A DNA stretch of 64,000 bases from the NCBI GenBank assembly GCA_018883185.1, contig VEQP01000003.1, forward strand, positions 61,457 to 125,456, read 5' to 3'. Below are positions 16,555 to 26,965 of this stretch, piece after piece. Under the pieces are notes generated by a model. The model did no database searches. It had not been told where the DNA came from and worked only from the letters and a program-made list of their open reading frames with translations. The position numbers and the translations under genes were made by a program. Position 1 is the stretch's first letter. Each line of letters begins with the position of its first letter. Source of the stretch: Nevskiaceae bacterium (GTDB taxonomy: Bacteria > Pseudomonadota > Gammaproteobacteria > Steroidobacterales > Steroidobacteraceae).

Positions 16555-17911
16555 CGAGCATCGTCTCGCGGAACGGTACGCCCTCGCTCTCCATGGGCTC
16601 GCCGTTCTCGAGTCGCGGCGCATAGCGTGCGCGGCGCAGCGCAAACGCAGCCGATTTTTGCGCAGCCTCGGGGGCGTCTGACGATTCGACCGTGGGCTCG
16701 ATGACCTTGCCATCGCGCCCCACGCGGACACGGAACAGCACGTTCCGAGCGACATACTCGGTGGGGTCGGTCGGGCGTAGGCGTGATGCTGCCGTAGCGG
16801 GCGCACGATAGAACAGCAATCTTGGCGACTCCAGCCACCTGCGCTGCTCCGGGCTGGCCTCCAAGGCTTTCCATGCATCCGCATAGAAGCCATTGGCGCG
16901 ACTGCCATTGCCGGCAATCAGGTGCCAGTCGGCGAGTTGCACGAGTGTTTCGCTGCGTAATACTGGATCGCTCGGCTTCTGCGCATCGAGGATCGCGAGC
17001 GCGAAGCGCAACGCCCGCTCGCCATCGTTGTTGAGTCGTCCGGTGCCTGCATTTGGTGCGAACAACTCCGTGCCATCGCCCATTTCCGGACCTGCTGCGG
17101 TGGGCTCGACCTCCGGACCATAGAGGGCTTCGAGCAGCCAGGTGCGGGCGAGACCGCGCAGCGCTGGCACTCCGAGCACGGATCGGGTGGGCGAGAGTTC
17201 TTCGGCCAGTGCCAGGGCACGCGCGTGCAAGCCACGCGCGGTAGCGTAGCGACCGACCGACTCGTACCAGCGCGCATAACGATCAAGCGGTTCGACGAGA
17301 CGAAGATCCTTCTTGCCGTAGGCTGTTTCTACGACGCGAAAAGCATTCTGATGCTCTCGCTCGGCCTCGGTCAGTCGATCGGCGCCCTCTAGCGCTTCGA
17401 TGAGCGCATCGACGAGATCGAGTTGCTCGAGGTTGTAGAGACCATCAAGGTTGCGCGACAGATCCACCGCGCGCTTGAGAACAATCGCGGCCTCGCTCGG
17501 CTTGCCGGCCGCAAGCCAGGTTTCGCCCAAGCCCTGCAAGGGCCTCACCAGTCGCCGATCGGCGCCCGACAAGGCACCGTCGATCAAACGCACGGCACGC
17601 TGATACGCCGCTTCGGCGGCGACGAAGTCCCCGCTGCGATAGGCCACCGTACCGAGGTTGGTGAGTGGGTTGACGAGTTCGGCCGAGTCCTTACCGAAAC
17701 GCTCTTCGCTGCGCGCGACGATTTGCCGAGCCAGAGTCGCCGCGCCACCGAGATCGTTGCGCTCGAGCGCCAGCTTGAGCGCGGCCTGGTCGGCGAGTCG
17801 CATATCGGCCTGCGCTACGGGCGCAGGCGATTGCGCTGCAGCGCCGCTCAGCGCGAGCGCGAAAAAAGCGATCGTCAGCGCTTTTCGAATAGATAGTGGG
17901 ACACCAGCCAT
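16493..17911 (-). CDS. TPR-repeat protein with TonB C-terminal-like domain
   Basis: The start at 17911 (MAGVPLSIRKAL) gives a signal peptide cleaved after about residue 26 (ALSGAAAQ). The same frame stays open further upstream, but that part is a shadow of the methyltransferase gene. The 472 residues have tetratricopeptide-like helical pairs (about 35-250: GDFVAAEAAYQRAVRLID, GRYATARGLHARALALAEE). The C-terminal region (about 370-450: VARNVLFRVRVGRDGKVIEP, later FALRRARYAPRLENGEP) matches the TonB C-terminal fold. There is no TonB membrane anchor, so it is periplasmic and probably a protein-interaction module. It overlaps the methyltransferase gene by 37 bases. Confidence 0.8.
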   Translation of the reverse strand: MAGVPLSIRKALTIAFFALALSGAAAQSPAPVAQADMRLADQAALKLALERNDLGGAATLARQIVARSEERFGKDSAELVNPLTNLGTVAYRSGDFVAAEAAYQRAVRLIDGALSGADRRLVRPLQGLGETWLAAGKPSEAAIVLKRAVDLSRNLDGLYNLEQLDLVDALIEALEGADRLTEAEREHQNAFRVVETAYGKKDLRLVEPLDRYARWYESVGRYATARGLHARALALAEELSPTRSVLGVPALRGLARTWLLEALYGPEVEPTAAGPEMGDGTELFAPNAGTGRLNNDGERALRFALAILDAQKPSDPVLRSETLVQLADWHLIAGNGSRANGFYADAWKALEASPEQRRWLESPRLLFYRAPATAASRLRPTDPTEYVARNVLFRVRVGRDGKVIEPTVESSDAPEAAQKSAAFALRRARYAPRLENGEPMESEGVPFRETMLVRIPKEKPAPPAPEVPHPAR

Positions 17912-18945
17912 TCGCGTCCACCTCGATAGCCAAAGAGTTCCGCACAACTCATGAAGAACACCCGCCAGTACACCCACCAGCGCAGCGCGTGCTGGGCCCC
18001 GTAGGCTTCGGCCAGCACGGGCATCAGCGCCTCTCGGTGCGCGTCCATCTTTTGCAGCCAGGCCTCGGAGGTCAGTTGGTAGTGCCGACCGTCGACTTGC
18101 CAGTGGTCCGCGAGGCATAGGTCTTTCTGGAAATAGTGCAGCAGATCGTCGCTCGGCATGATGCCGCCGGTGAAGAAGTAGCGCGCCATCCAATCGGATT
18201 CGTCTCGGACTTCGAAGGTATAGGCGAAGCGATGGTGCGTGAAAATATGCACAAACAGGGTGCCGCCGGGGTTGAGCCAGCTGGCGATCCGCCCGAGCAG
18301 CGTTTCGTAGTTGCGCATGTGCTCGAACATCTCGACCGATACCGCCCGATCGAAGCGCGTACCGGCTTCGAACTCGAGGCGATTGACGTCGCAGGTGATG
18401 ATCGTCAGGTTCTTGAGACCGCGCTCGGCAGCGCGCGCGTCGATGAATTGTTTTTGAGTGCGCGAGTTTGATACGGCGGTGATCTGCGAATTCGGAAAAT
18501 GCTCCGCCATCCACAGCGATAGTGAGCCCCAGCCGCAGCCGAGTTCGAGGATGCGGTCACCGTCGCGCAGTCGTGCCCGCTCGCAGGTCAGGGCGAGCAT
18601 GCGCGCCTCGGCGGCATCGAGATTGGCAGCAGCGCGACTAGTGTCGAAGTCGTCGTAGTAACAGCTGGAGTATTTGAGGTGTTTGCCGAGCGTCTGCAGA
18701 TAGAACGCGGTTGGCACTTCGTAGTGCTGCTCGTTGGCGGCTGCTGTGTGGATGGCGATAGGGCTCTCGCGCAGGCGGCGAACCATCGCCATCAAATGTT
18801 CCTGTTGGGATTGCGGATCGCCTTTGTCTTCCTCATGCAGCCGCTGCTGCAGCAACGCTCGGATGCGGTTGCGGATCAACCAGTCGGGAACACGATCGGC
18901 CTCAAGTAGGCGCATCGAGAGAGATTGAGAGGATTCCTGGCTCAT
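17875..18945 (-). CDS. cyclopropane-fatty-acid-synthase-like SAM methyltransferase
   Basis: The 356-residue cytoplasmic protein starts at 18945, overlapping the DUF2062 gene by ATGA. The SAM site is ILELGCGWGSLSLWMAEHF, and later motifs (SVEMFEHMRN, FVHIFTHH, FFTGGIMPS) are those of the Mycolic_acid_cyclopropane_synthase/CFA family. The N-terminal part (RVPDWLIRNRIRALLQQRL, and HYEVPTAFYLQTLG) matches the short CFA-like form that lacks the extra N-terminal lipid-binding domain of E. coli Cfa. It may modify unsaturated lipids or another membrane-linked substrate. It sits with membrane genes (VanZ, DUF2062), consistent with an envelope role. Confidence 0.87.
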   Translation of the reverse strand: MSQESSQSLSMRLLEADRVPDWLIRNRIRALLQQRLHEEDKGDPQSQQEHLMAMVRRLRESPIAIHTAAANEQHYEVPTAFYLQTLGKHLKYSSCYYDDFDTSRAAANLDAAEARMLALTCERARLRDGDRILELGCGWGSLSLWMAEHFPNSQITAVSNSRTQKQFIDARAAERGLKNLTIITCDVNRLEFEAGTRFDRAVSVEMFEHMRNYETLLGRIASWLNPGGTLFVHIFTHHRFAYTFEVRDESDWMARYFFTGGIMPSDDLLHYFQKDLCLADHWQVDGRHYQLTSEAWLQKMDAHREALMPVLAEAYGAQHALRWWVYWRVFFMSCAELFGYRGGREWLVSHYLFEKR

Positions 18946-19442
18946 GGAGGCGATTGGACCTTCAGACGTTGCGCGGTGTGCTCGAGCACCGGAATGAGCG
19001 AGCGGTAGAGTATATAAACAACCGGTGGGCCGATCAGTATCCAGCCGATCGAGGCATGCAGGATCGCATCGCGCAGGATGACGATGGCCTGCCACACGCC
19101 ATCGGCGAGGATGCGCATGCCTTCCTCCACCGTGAGTGGCTGGGTCGGCGCGCCGATCACCCACTCGCCCGCGCGCACGAACGGGATGATCAGCGCCAGT
19201 TGCACCGGCGACATGAGATAACTCACGAGCTGTATGGCAGCCAGGTTGAGCCGGCGTGCGAAAGCGATAAACGTCAGCAGGGGCGTGGAAACGCCAAGCA
19301 CTGGGAACACCCCCACACCGGCGCCGAGTGCGAGGCACAAGGCCAGCTCGCGCGGCGAGAGGCCTTGCTTGAGCAGGCCCAGCAGTGGGTCGATGACACG
19401 TTGTCGGAAAAAGTTGCGCATCGTTTCCTGAGTCTCAGGCAT
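18942..19442 (-). CDS. DUF2062 family membrane protein
   Basis: The start at 19442 (MPETQETMRNFFRQRV) gives 166 residues. A longer reading to 19550 runs back through the preceding gene and is rejected. The central motif LALGAGVGVFPVLGVSTPLL followed by RLNLAAIQLVSYLMSPVQ is typical of DUF2062, small inner-membrane proteins of unknown function often found near glycosyltransferase or lipid genes. About three hydrophobic segments are visible. It overlaps the DUF1475-like gene by 8 bases upstream and the methyltransferase gene by 4 downstream, so it is inside a tight operon. Confidence 0.83.
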   Translation of the reverse strand: MPETQETMRNFFRQRVIDPLLGLLKQGLSPRELALCLALGAGVGVFPVLGVSTPLLTFIAFARRLNLAAIQLVSYLMSPVQLALIIPFVRAGEWVIGAPTQPLTVEEGMRILADGVWQAIVILRDAILHASIGWILIGPPVVYILYRSLIPVLEHTAQRLKVQSPP

Positions 19443-19779
19443 TACGCCGGGTGAGTACTGCGGCCGCAGGTTCGTCCGGGCCGAGGCGGGCGAGTTCGCG
19501 AAGCACATAGGCGGCCATCGCCATGTTACCGAGCAGCATGATGGCGACAAACCAGATGAGCCGACTGAGCGCGCGTTGCTCTTTGTAGAACACCCAGACG
19601 TAGAACGTCAGAAATCCGTAATACGCGTCGATGAGCGTGGCGATGGTCCACCAACGGTCCGGTTCGCTGACGAGTCCCTGCCACTGCCACACCGGCTGCT
19701 GCAGACTGGCGAAACTCGTAAAGGCGAGCAGGCTCAGAAATATGAAACCAAATAAAAGTTTCAACACAGATTTGCTCAT
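19435..19779 (-). CDS. DUF1475-like small membrane protein
   Basis: The 114-residue protein starts at 19779 (MSKSVLKLLFGFIF). It has about three hydrophobic helices: an N-terminal one, a central one around DAYYGFLTFYVWVFYKE, and LIWFVAIMLLGNMAMAAYV. The WTIATLIDAYYGF segment resembles DUF1475, a family without known function. That name is from memory and not checked. It overlaps the VanZ gene by ATGA upstream and the DUF2062 gene by 8 bases downstream. Confidence 0.75.
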   Translation of the reverse strand: MSKSVLKLLFGFIFLSLLAFTSFASLQQPVWQWQGLVSEPDRWWTIATLIDAYYGFLTFYVWVFYKEQRALSRLIWFVAIMLLGNMAMAAYVLRELARLGPDEPAAAVLTRRNA

Positions 19780-20963
19780 GGTCCACCCGTGCGCAGGTCG
19801 AGTCGTGGAGCGGCTTGCACCAATGCGGCCCCGATCAACAGGGCTGCGAAATCCGAAGGGTCGGGGACACGCCCCGGGATCCATTGTTGCAGGAATTCAC
19901 AGCCCACGGCGACCAGTAGGGCGAGCAACAGCGGCGGAAAGGAGCCGGTGCGACTGGTGCTGGCCAGCCAGGCGAGGCCGATGCCCAAGAAAAGCCGCTC
20001 CAGCAGCGGCAGCGACCCCGGGTCGACGATGTCGCCGGCCAATTCCGCGAACGGCACCCAGCTCGACGCGAGTCCGGGCGGTACCGGCATCACGGGCGTG
20101 AGTGCTGCGGCGACGAAGCCGCACCCCGCCGCGATGAACAGTCCCGTTTGGCCGGTTTTGACCCCTTGGGACCGACCGAGGAGCAGCACCGGCAAGGCTA
20201 GCAACAGGCCGCCGCACTCATCGAGGGTCAAATGCTGCCCGACGAACAGCAATCGCGCGCCTAGCGACAAGCCGAGCAGGGCGATGAACCACGGCCAAAA
20301 AGAATCGCGGCGCATGAGCGTGCGCACCAGCGCACCCAAAATCACGTAACAGGCGAAGTAGGCGAGCAACCGACTCAGCGAGGGCGGGATACTGAGGCTG
20401 TAGTCGATGGCCGCGCTGATCCGCCCTGGTCGAAGTCGCGGTACGAACGGAGCGAGGTGCGATACCAGCCAGAGCGCAATGAGCAGGCCGAGGGCGGGAC
20501 CGATCTGCAGACGTTGCAGCCGCGCCGACAGCGGTCGCACTGGCAGTGCTTGGTAAGCGAGGGCGAGCAGCGTGCCGAGCGCGGCACTGATCACGTTGAA
20601 CACCCAGTCGGCGAGACTCGGGTCGCGCGGCGGCAGGGCATGCTGGGCCATCTCGACTCCGAGCGAAAGCGCTGCTGCCGCGAGCACGGGCAGCACGATG
20701 CGCTGCAATGGGCTGCGATGCTCTGCGAGCGTCATCGCAGCGACTAGACCGAAGGGTACGTAGAGCAAGAGATTGACGAGCATGTCGCGCTGCGATGCGG
20801 AGCGCCACAGCAGCAAGCGTGGCAGGCCTTGCGCCACCTCAGCGCGCCATCGTGCGAGATCCCAGTCGAACGGATACAGTGACGCGCTCAGGATCAGCAT
20901 GGTCCAGCCCGCCAGCAACCACAGTTGCAGGCGGATGAGCTGCGGATCCTGGCGACCCGACAT
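19776..20963 (-). CDS. double VanZ-like membrane protein
   Basis: The ATG at 20963 (MSGRQDPQLIRLQLW) gives 395 residues; the longer frame to 21131 overlaps the zinc-ribbon gene and is rejected. It is an integral membrane protein with roughly ten hydrophobic segments in two halves, each VanZ-like. The first carries LVNLLLYVPFGLV and SLGVEMAQHALPPRDPSLAD. The second ends in CEFLQQWIPGRVPDPSDF. VanZ proteins confer low-level teicoplanin resistance in enterococci, but in proteobacteria their role is unknown. It is probably co-transcribed with the DUF1475-like and DUF2062 genes (ATGA overlap). Confidence 0.82.
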   Translation of the reverse strand: MSGRQDPQLIRLQLWLLAGWTMLILSASLYPFDWDLARWRAEVAQGLPRLLLWRSASQRDMLVNLLLYVPFGLVAAMTLAEHRSPLQRIVLPVLAAAALSLGVEMAQHALPPRDPSLADWVFNVISAALGTLLALAYQALPVRPLSARLQRLQIGPALGLLIALWLVSHLAPFVPRLRPGRISAAIDYSLSIPPSLSRLLAYFACYVILGALVRTLMRRDSFWPWFIALLGLSLGARLLFVGQHLTLDECGGLLLALPVLLLGRSQGVKTGQTGLFIAAGCGFVAAALTPVMPVPPGLASSWVPFAELAGDIVDPGSLPLLERLFLGIGLAWLASTSRTGSFPPLLLALLVAVGCEFLQQWIPGRVPDPSDFAALLIGAALVQAAPRLDLRTGGP

Positions 20964-20971
20964 CGTAGGTC

Positions 20972-21280
20972 TCAACCCGATTTTTTGCCGAACAGACGCT
21001 CGAGCTCCGACAGGGAGTGATCGATGGCGCCTTGGTCGGGCGGGGTGTAGGCGGCCGCGCGGGGCTTGAAGTAATCGCAGAAATTGGCACGATCTTTCTG
21101 CCGCACTTCCTCGACCGTCGGCTCGCGACACTGCTTGGCTACGCGAGGGTCATAGTCGACGCAAAGACGACAGACGTGCAGCTCGGCGCGGCAGGCAGGA
21201 CATTCGTCGAGCCTGCGCAGCGGCAGCGACAACGCGGCGAGCGCTGCACCGCATTTCCAGCAGACGAGATCGTGGGCCAT
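20972..21280 (-). CDS. small cysteine-rich zinc-ribbon-like protein
   Basis: The 102-residue soluble protein has three CxxC pairs (CWKC near 7-10, CPAC near 28-31, CRLC near 37-40) followed by isolated cysteines in AKQCREP and RANFCDYF. The pattern suggests two treble-clef or ribbon zinc sites. The C-terminal third is hydrophilic and ends in a predicted amphipathic helix (IDHSLSELERLFGKK). I do not recognise a named family. It lies 11 bases downstream of the UvrA stop and 9 bases upstream of the VanZ start, so it is likely in the same leftward transcript. Confidence 0.8.
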   Translation of the reverse strand: MAHDLVCWKCGAALAALSLPLRRLDECPACRAELHVCRLCVDYDPRVAKQCREPTVEEVRQKDRANFCDYFKPRAAAYTPPDQGAIDHSLSELERLFGKKSG

Positions 21281-21290
21281 CGCCGGCAGA

Positions 21291-24200
21291 CTAGCCCGTT
21301 TGTGCCCGCTCCGCTAGAAACGAGCGCAGTGCTTGGCCCGTGTGCGAACGACCCGTGCGGCGCGCCAGTTCCTGCGGTGTGGTCTGGGCGACCAGCCGTC
21401 CGCCACGGGCTCCCGCCTCCGGGCCAAGATCAATGACCCAGTCGGCCTCGGCGATGACGTCAAGGTTGTGCTCGACCAGTACTACCGTGTTGCCGGCATC
21501 GACGAGGCGGTGTAGCACGTGGATGAGTTTTTCAACATCGGCCATGTGCAGACCCACGGTGGGCTCATCGAGTACGTATAAGGTGTGCTTGGGTTTGGCG
21601 CGCAGCGGGGCCCGCAGGTCCGTGCGAACTTTTGCCAGCTCGGTAACGAGCTTGATGCGCTGCGCTTCACCGCCCGAGAGCGTCGGGCTGTGCTGACCAA
21701 GGGTCAGATAGCCGAGACCGACATCGCACAGGAGTGTCAGCACATGATGCAGCGTGGCATGCGGTCGAAAGAACTCCGCTGCGGTTTCGATATTCATCGC
21801 AAGCACATCCCCGATGCTGCGCTCTCGGTAGGTCACCGCGAGGGTCTCCGCATTGAAGCGGCTGCCGCGGCAACTGTCGCACGTGACCTTCACGTCGGGC
21901 AGGAAACTCATTTCCACGGTCTGTACGCCCTGACCCTCGCAGGCCTCGCAGCGTCCGCCTGCGGTATTGAACGAGAAGCGACCGGGCCCGTAGCCGCGCA
22001 GACGCGCCTCGGAGGTTCCCGCATAGATTTTGCGGATCTCGTCCCAGATGCCGACGTAGGTAGCCGGACATGAGCGCGGCGTCTTACCGATTGGCGTCTG
22101 ATCGACTTCGAGTACACGATCGACCTGTTCGATGCCGTGCAGCGCCTTGCAACCGACGGATTTTCCCTCCCCGCCGACGAGTGCTCGCGCACTGGCATGC
22201 AGTACGTCGCGGGCCAGCGACGATTTGCCCGAGCCCGATACGCCGGTGACGATGACGAGGCTGCCGAGCGGCACTCGGACGTCTAGTTCACGCAGGTTGT
22301 GCAGTGTCGCCTTCTCTATACGCAGCGAGGGCGTACGCGCACTGACCGCACGGCGAGGTTTTGCGGCATGTCGCAGCGGTTCGCGAAGATAGCGTCCCGT
22401 GATCGAGTTCGGATTGGCGAGCAGATCGGCGACACGACCCTCGCCGACCACTGCGCCGCCACGCACGCCGGCGCCCGGGCCGAGATCGATGACGTGATCG
22501 GCGCGCTTGATGGTGTCCTCGTCGTGTTCGACGACGACGAGTGTGTTCTGATGGGTGGCGAGCTCGGCGAGCGCATCGAGCAGGATGCGATTGTCTCGCG
22601 GATGCAGGCCGATGGTGGGCTCATCGAGCACATAGCAGACGCCGCGCAGGTTCGAACCGAGCTGCGCTGCAAGGCGTATGCGCTGCGCTTCGCCGCCGGA
22701 GAGGGTGGGCGCTGCGCGTTCGAGACTGAGATAACCAAGACCAACCTTGCTGAGAAAGCCGAGTCGGGTGCGAATCTCCTGCAACAGGTCGCGGGCGATG
22801 GCTTGCTCACGACGGGAAAGTTTGAAACGGGCAATCGACTGTGCCGTATCGTCGACTGTTTCACAGGTGAAGGCACTGATCGACTTGCCGCGAAAGCGCA
22901 CCGCGCGAGCGATGCGATTCAAACGCTCTCCCTGGCAGCTTTCACACTTGCCGGGCTCGCCATCCTGCCACTCGTTCCAAGTGGCTTCCTCACCGCTCTG
23001 CTCGGCGTCGAAATCGCGCAACTGCAGACCTGTACCGAAGCAATCGCCGCACCAGCCCTGCTTGGAATTGAATGAGAACAGCCGCGGATCGAGTTCGGCG
23101 AAACTCGTACCGCAGTCAGGACAGGCGCGTTTGGTTGAGAACACCACGGGAGTGCGGCTGCCTTGCACGAGTACCTGCACGACGCCTTTGCCGTAGTGCA
23201 GCGCCTCGGTGAGCTTGTTGCGAAGGTCTTGCTCGCCACGCGGCGAGATGCCAAGTCGCGCGACCGGCAGCTCGATATCGTGCTCCTTGAAGCGATCAAG
23301 CCTGGGCCAGGGCTTGACCGGAACGCGTTCGCCGTCGACGCGTAGTTCGCGATAGCCCTTGCCGGCTGCCCATTTGGCCAGATCCGTGTACAGGCCCTTG
23401 CGCGAGACAACGAGTGGTGCCAGCAGATCGACGGTCTTGCCCCGATAGTCGCTGAGAATGCGTGCTGCGATGGCATCGGCACTCTGCGGTTCGATGGCAA
23501 CGTCGCAGTCGGGGCAAAACTGCGTGCCGAGCTTGACGTACAGCAGCCGCAGGAAATGATAGATCTCGGTGAGCGTGGCCACCGTGCTCTTGCGGCCGCC
23601 GCGGCTCGTGCGCTGCTCGATGGCCACGGTTGGTGGAATGCCGCGGATCGCATCAACCTCGGGTCGCGCAGCCGGCTGCACGAACTGCCGCGCATACGCA
23701 TTCAAAGACTCCAGGTATCGCCGCTGCCCTTCGTTGAAGATGATGTCGAAGGCCAGTGTCGACTTGCCAGAGCCCGATACGCCGGTGATCACCGTAAAGG
23801 CGTTGCGCGGGATATCGACGTCGATGTTGCGCAGGTTGTGCTCGCGAGCATTCCGAACAACGATGGCGTCGGCGGCGGCTGCGTCAGCAGCGGGTTCAGA
23901 AACGGCATGAACCACCGGTGCCGTGGCCAGCGCTTCGAGCCGATATTCGGCGAGCGCGCGCCCGGTGTGCGATCGCGGTTCGAGAACCAAATCCGCCGGT
24001 GTGCCGCAGGCGATGATCTGGCCACCGCCATCGCCGCCTTCAGGACCCAGATCGACGATCCACTCTGCCGCGCGGATAACATCGAGATTGTGTTCGATGA
24101 CGATCAGCGAATGCCCCGCATCCAGCAATTTGCGGAACGAACCCAACAGTTTGGCGATGTCCTCGAAGTGCAGACCGGTCGTTGGCTCATCGAACAGGAA

Positions 24201-26840
24201 CAGCTTTCCGCCGGTACTCGTTTGCGCCGACTCGACGAGATGGCCGGCGAGTTTCAGTCGCTGTGCTTCGCCGCCCGAAAGCGTAGGCACCGGCTGGCCG
24301 AGGCGCAGGTAGTCGAGTCCCACATCCGCGAGCGGCGCCAGCCGCGCTGCAAGCTCAGGCGCGTCCGCAAAGAAGGCCAGCGCCTCCGTCACCGTCATCT
24401 CGAGCACCTCGGCGATACTGGCCGAGCGCCCGTCGGGACCTGTACAGCGCACCTCCAGCGTCTCGGCGCGATAGCGTCGACCGTCGCACTCGCCACAGCG
24501 TAAATACACATCGGAGAGGAACTGCATCTCGACGTGTTCGAAGCCGCTGCCGGTGCAACTGGGACAGCGGCCAGTGCCCGAGTTGAAGCTGAAGGTGCCT
24601 GCGGTGTACCCGCGCTCGCGTGATTCGGCGAGTCGCGCAAAGCGCTCGCGGATCACGTCGAAGGCGCCGACGTAGCTCGCAGGATTCGAGCGCGTCGTGC
24701 GACCAATCGGTGTCTGATCGACGAATGTGACTTCCGCCACGTGCTGCGCACCGCCGAGCTCCACCGACTCCGCGGCAGTTTCCGTGGGTTTACCGAGATG
24801 TTTGAGTAGCGCTGGATACAGCACGTCCTGGATCAGCGTCGATTTACCCGACCCGGAAACACCGGTGACGCAGACGAGCCGATTCAGTGGGAAGCGGACC
24901 GTAACGTCCTGCAGGTTGTGCAGTCGAGCCCCGCGCACTTCGAGGTGGCGATCCGCCGCGCGCGCCGCGCCGTTCGTCTGCGGCAATTCGACGGCCTTGC
25001 GGCCGGTGAGGTAGGCGCCAGTCAGTGAATCCGGATGGCGCGTGACTTCATCCGGTCGACCGGAGGCGACGATGTGCCCACCGTGCTCGCCTGCGCCCGG
25101 GCCCATATCGAGTAGCCGATCCGCCTGCAGCATGATCTGCGGATCGTGTTCCACGACGAGCAGGGTGTTGCCCGCATCGCGCAGGCGATGCATCACCTCG
25201 ATGACCCGCAGCATGTCGCGCGGATGCAGACCGATCGAGGGCTCATCAAGCACGAACAAGGTATTGACCAGAGAAGTTCCGAGCGCCGTCGTCAGGTTGA
25301 TGCGCTGCACCTCGCCGCCCGAGAGCGTGCGCGACTGGCGATCGAGCGTCAGATAGCCGAGCCCGACATCGCACAAATACCTGAATCGACCTCGAATCTC
25401 GGCGAGCAGCAACTCGACTGCTTCATCAAGCGCGCCTTCGAGTCGCAGACCATCGAAGAAATCGCGACTGCGCTCGAGCGGTAACAGCATGAGATCGTGA
25501 ATGCAAAGCCCCGGAAGCGCCTGCAACTGCGCCACGCTCCAGCTCGTGCCGGAGGGCATGAAGCGTTCACGCGTACCGAGGGCTTGGCCGGCAAGTTCCG
25601 CTGTGCCCAGTCGCCATAGCAGCGGCTCGGGCGCAAGCCGTGCGCCGCGGCAGCTGCCGCAGGGCGTGTAGGCGCGGTATTTCGACAGCAGCACACGGAT
25701 GTGCATCTTGTATGCCTTGGTCTCGAGCCAAGCAAAGAATCGCCGCACGCCGTACCAGACGTTTTTCTTCCAAGGGCCTTCACCCTCGATGACCCAGTCG
25801 CGCTGCGCCGCAGTCAGCTCGCGCCACGGCACATCAAGCGGTATGCCGCGCTTACGCGCGAGGCGCTCCATGTCGAGTTGGCATTCGCGATAGGACTCCG
25901 ACTGCCAAATACGGATCGCGCCATCGCGCAGGGTTTTGGCGTGGTCGGGAATCACGAGGCCGTAGTCGACGCCGATGATGCGTCCGAAGCCACGGCAGGA
26001 CTCGCAGGCGCCGACGGGTGAATTGAACGAGAAGCTGCTCGGTGAGGGCTCGCGATAAGCGATGTCGCAGCGCGCGCAGTGCAGGGTGGTCGAGTAGTGC
26101 CAGGTTTCGCTGACCTTTTCGGCATCGCCCGCATCGAGCGCGTGCACGTGAAGGCGGCCCTGACCGACTCGCAGAGCGGCCTCAATGGCCTCGCCGAGTC
26201 GACCCTGATCGTCGGTGCTCGCGCGCAGGCGATCCTGGATCACCTCGATACCCGCCTTACTGCGATCGCGGATGCGGGTATAACCCTGCTTGGCGAGCAG
26301 CGCGAGAACCTCGGCTTCCTTGAAACTTTTGGGAATCCGCACCTCGAAACACACCAACAGGCGTGGCTGTCCGAGTGCCTGACTGCGGTTCAGCAGGTCC
26401 TGACGGATGTCGGCGGGCGTATCCCGTCGCACCGCTTGGCCGCACTGCCGGCAATGCAGATGAGCCGCGCGGGCAAACAGCAACTTCAGGTGGTCGTTGA
26501 GTTCGGTCATCGTGCCCACGGTGGAGCGCGAGGTGCGGACGGGGTTGGTTTGGTCGATGGCTATCGCCGGCGGAATGCCCTCGATCCGATCCACGGCCGG
26601 CTTGTCCATACGATCGAGGAACTGCCGAGCGTAGGGCGAAAACGTCTCGACGTAGCGGCGCTGGCCTTCGGCGTACAGAGTGTCGAAGACCAGCGACGAC
26701 TTGCCTGAGCCAGATACCCCGGTGACGACGACCAGCTCGCCTGTCGGCAGATCGAGATCGAGATTTTTGAGATTGTTTTGACGGGCGCCGCGCACGACGA
26801 TCCGTCCGCGCTCCCTGCGCGATTCCGTCTGGTCCTTCAT
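21291..26840 (-). CDS. uvrA: double-length UvrA excinuclease subunit (tandem duplication)
   Basis: The protein has 1849 residues, about twice the ~940 of normal UvrA, and consists of two complete UvrA copies joined head to tail (about 1-970 and 985-1849). Each half contains two ABC ATPase modules: Walker A as GVSGSGKSS or GVSGSGKST four times, signatures LSGGEVQR and LSGGEAQR four times, and DEPxxGLH Walker B regions. Paired-cysteine zinc sites typical of UvrA also occur ([20 protein letters not shown] in the first half, [20 protein letters not shown] in the second). UvrA recognises damaged DNA as a dimer and loads UvrB. A covalently linked tandem might act as an intramolecular dimer. Such double UvrA proteins are known in Chlamydia. 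Whether the chromosome also has a normal uvrA cannot be seen here. Confidence 0.92.
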   Translation of the reverse strand: MKDQTESRRERGRIVVRGARQNNLKNLDLDLPTGELVVVTGVSGSGKSSLVFDTLYAEGQRRYVETFSPYARQFLDRMDKPAVDRIEGIPPAIAIDQTNPVRTSRSTVGTMTELNDHLKLLFARAAHLHCRQCGQAVRRDTPADIRQDLLNRSQALGQPRLLVCFEVRIPKSFKEAEVLALLAKQGYTRIRDRSKAGIEVIQDRLRASTDDQGRLGEAIEAALRVGQGRLHVHALDAGDAEKVSETWHYSTTLHCARCDIAYREPSPSSFSFNSPVGACESCRGFGRIIGVDYGLVIPDHAKTLRDGAIRIWQSESYRECQLDMERLARKRGIPLDVPWRELTAAQRDWVIEGEGPWKKNVWYGVRRFFAWLETKAYKMHIRVLLSKYRAYTPCGSCRGARLAPEPLLWRLGTAELAGQALGTRERFMPSGTSWSVAQLQALPGLCIHDLMLLPLERSRDFFDGLRLEGALDEAVELLLAEIRGRFRYLCDVGLGYLTLDRQSRTLSGGEVQRINLTTALGTSLVNTLFVLDEPSIGLHPRDMLRVIEVMHRLRDAGNTLLVVEHDPQIMLQADRLLDMGPGAGEHGGHIVASGRPDEVTRHPDSLTGAYLTGRKAVELPQTNGAARAADRHLEVRGARLHNLQDVTVRFPLNRLVCVTGVSGSGKSTLIQDVLYPALLKHLGKPTETAAESVELGGAQHVAEVTFVDQTPIGRTTRSNPASYVGAFDVIRERFARLAESRERGYTAGTFSFNSGTGRCPSCTGSGFEHVEMQFLSDVYLRCGECDGRRYRAETLEVRCTGPDGRSASIAEVLEMTVTEALAFFADAPELAARLAPLADVGLDYLRLGQPVPTLSGGEAQRLKLAGHLVESAQTSTGGKLFLFDEPTTGLHFEDIAKLLGSFRKLLDAGHSLIVIEHNLDVIRAAEWIVDLGPEGGDGGGQIIACGTPADLVLEPRSHTGRALAEYRLEALATAPVVHAVSEPAADAAAADAIVVRNAREHNLRNIDVDIPRNAFTVITGVSGSGKSTLAFDIIFNEGQRRYLESLNAYARQFVQPAARPEVDAIRGIPPTVAIEQRTSRGGRKSTVATLTEIYHFLRLLYVKLGTQFCPDCDVAIEPQSADAIAARILSDYRGKTVDLLAPLVVSRKGLYTDLAKWAAGKGYRELRVDGERVPVKPWPRLDRFKEHDIELPVARLGISPRGEQDLRNKLTEALHYGKGVVQVLVQGSRTPVVFSTKRACPDCGTSFAELDPRLFSFNSKQGWCGDCFGTGLQLRDFDAEQSGEEATWNEWQDGEPGKCESCQGERLNRIARAVRFRGKSISAFTCETVDDTAQSIARFKLSRREQAIARDLLQEIRTRLGFLSKVGLGYLSLERAAPTLSGGEAQRIRLAAQLGSNLRGVCYVLDEPTIGLHPRDNRILLDALAELATHQNTLVVVEHDEDTIKRADHVIDLGPGAGVRGGAVVGEGRVADLLANPNSITGRYLREPLRHAAKPRRAVSARTPSLRIEKATLHNLRELDVRVPLGSLVIVTGVSGSGKSSLARDVLHASARALVGGEGKSVGCKALHGIEQVDRVLEVDQTPIGKTPRSCPATYVGIWDEIRKIYAGTSEARLRGYGPGRFSFNTAGGRCEACEGQGVQTVEMSFLPDVKVTCDSCRGSRFNAETLAVTYRERSIGDVLAMNIETAAEFFRPHATLHHVLTLLCDVGLGYLTLGQHSPTLSGGEAQRIKLVTELAKVRTDLRAPLRAKPKHTLYVLDEPTVGLHMADVEKLIHVLHRLVDAGNTVVLVEHNLDVIAEADWVIDLGPEAGARGGRLVAQTTPQELARRTGRSHTGQALRSFLAERAQTG

Positions 26841-26965
26841 GGTCGGCGATGGTACTTGAGCGCCCTGCGGCCGTCTTGTCCGAAGCGCGGATTCGCTTGC
26901 CCACGATGCGGATTGCCGAGCACGCGGCAGGTGAGCCGGGCGGGCAACCGGCGCATCGTCCGGTT

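Noticed and set aside
23556..24503. 315-codon plus frame inside uvrA
   Set aside because: It runs antisense to conserved UvrA motifs and has no family features.
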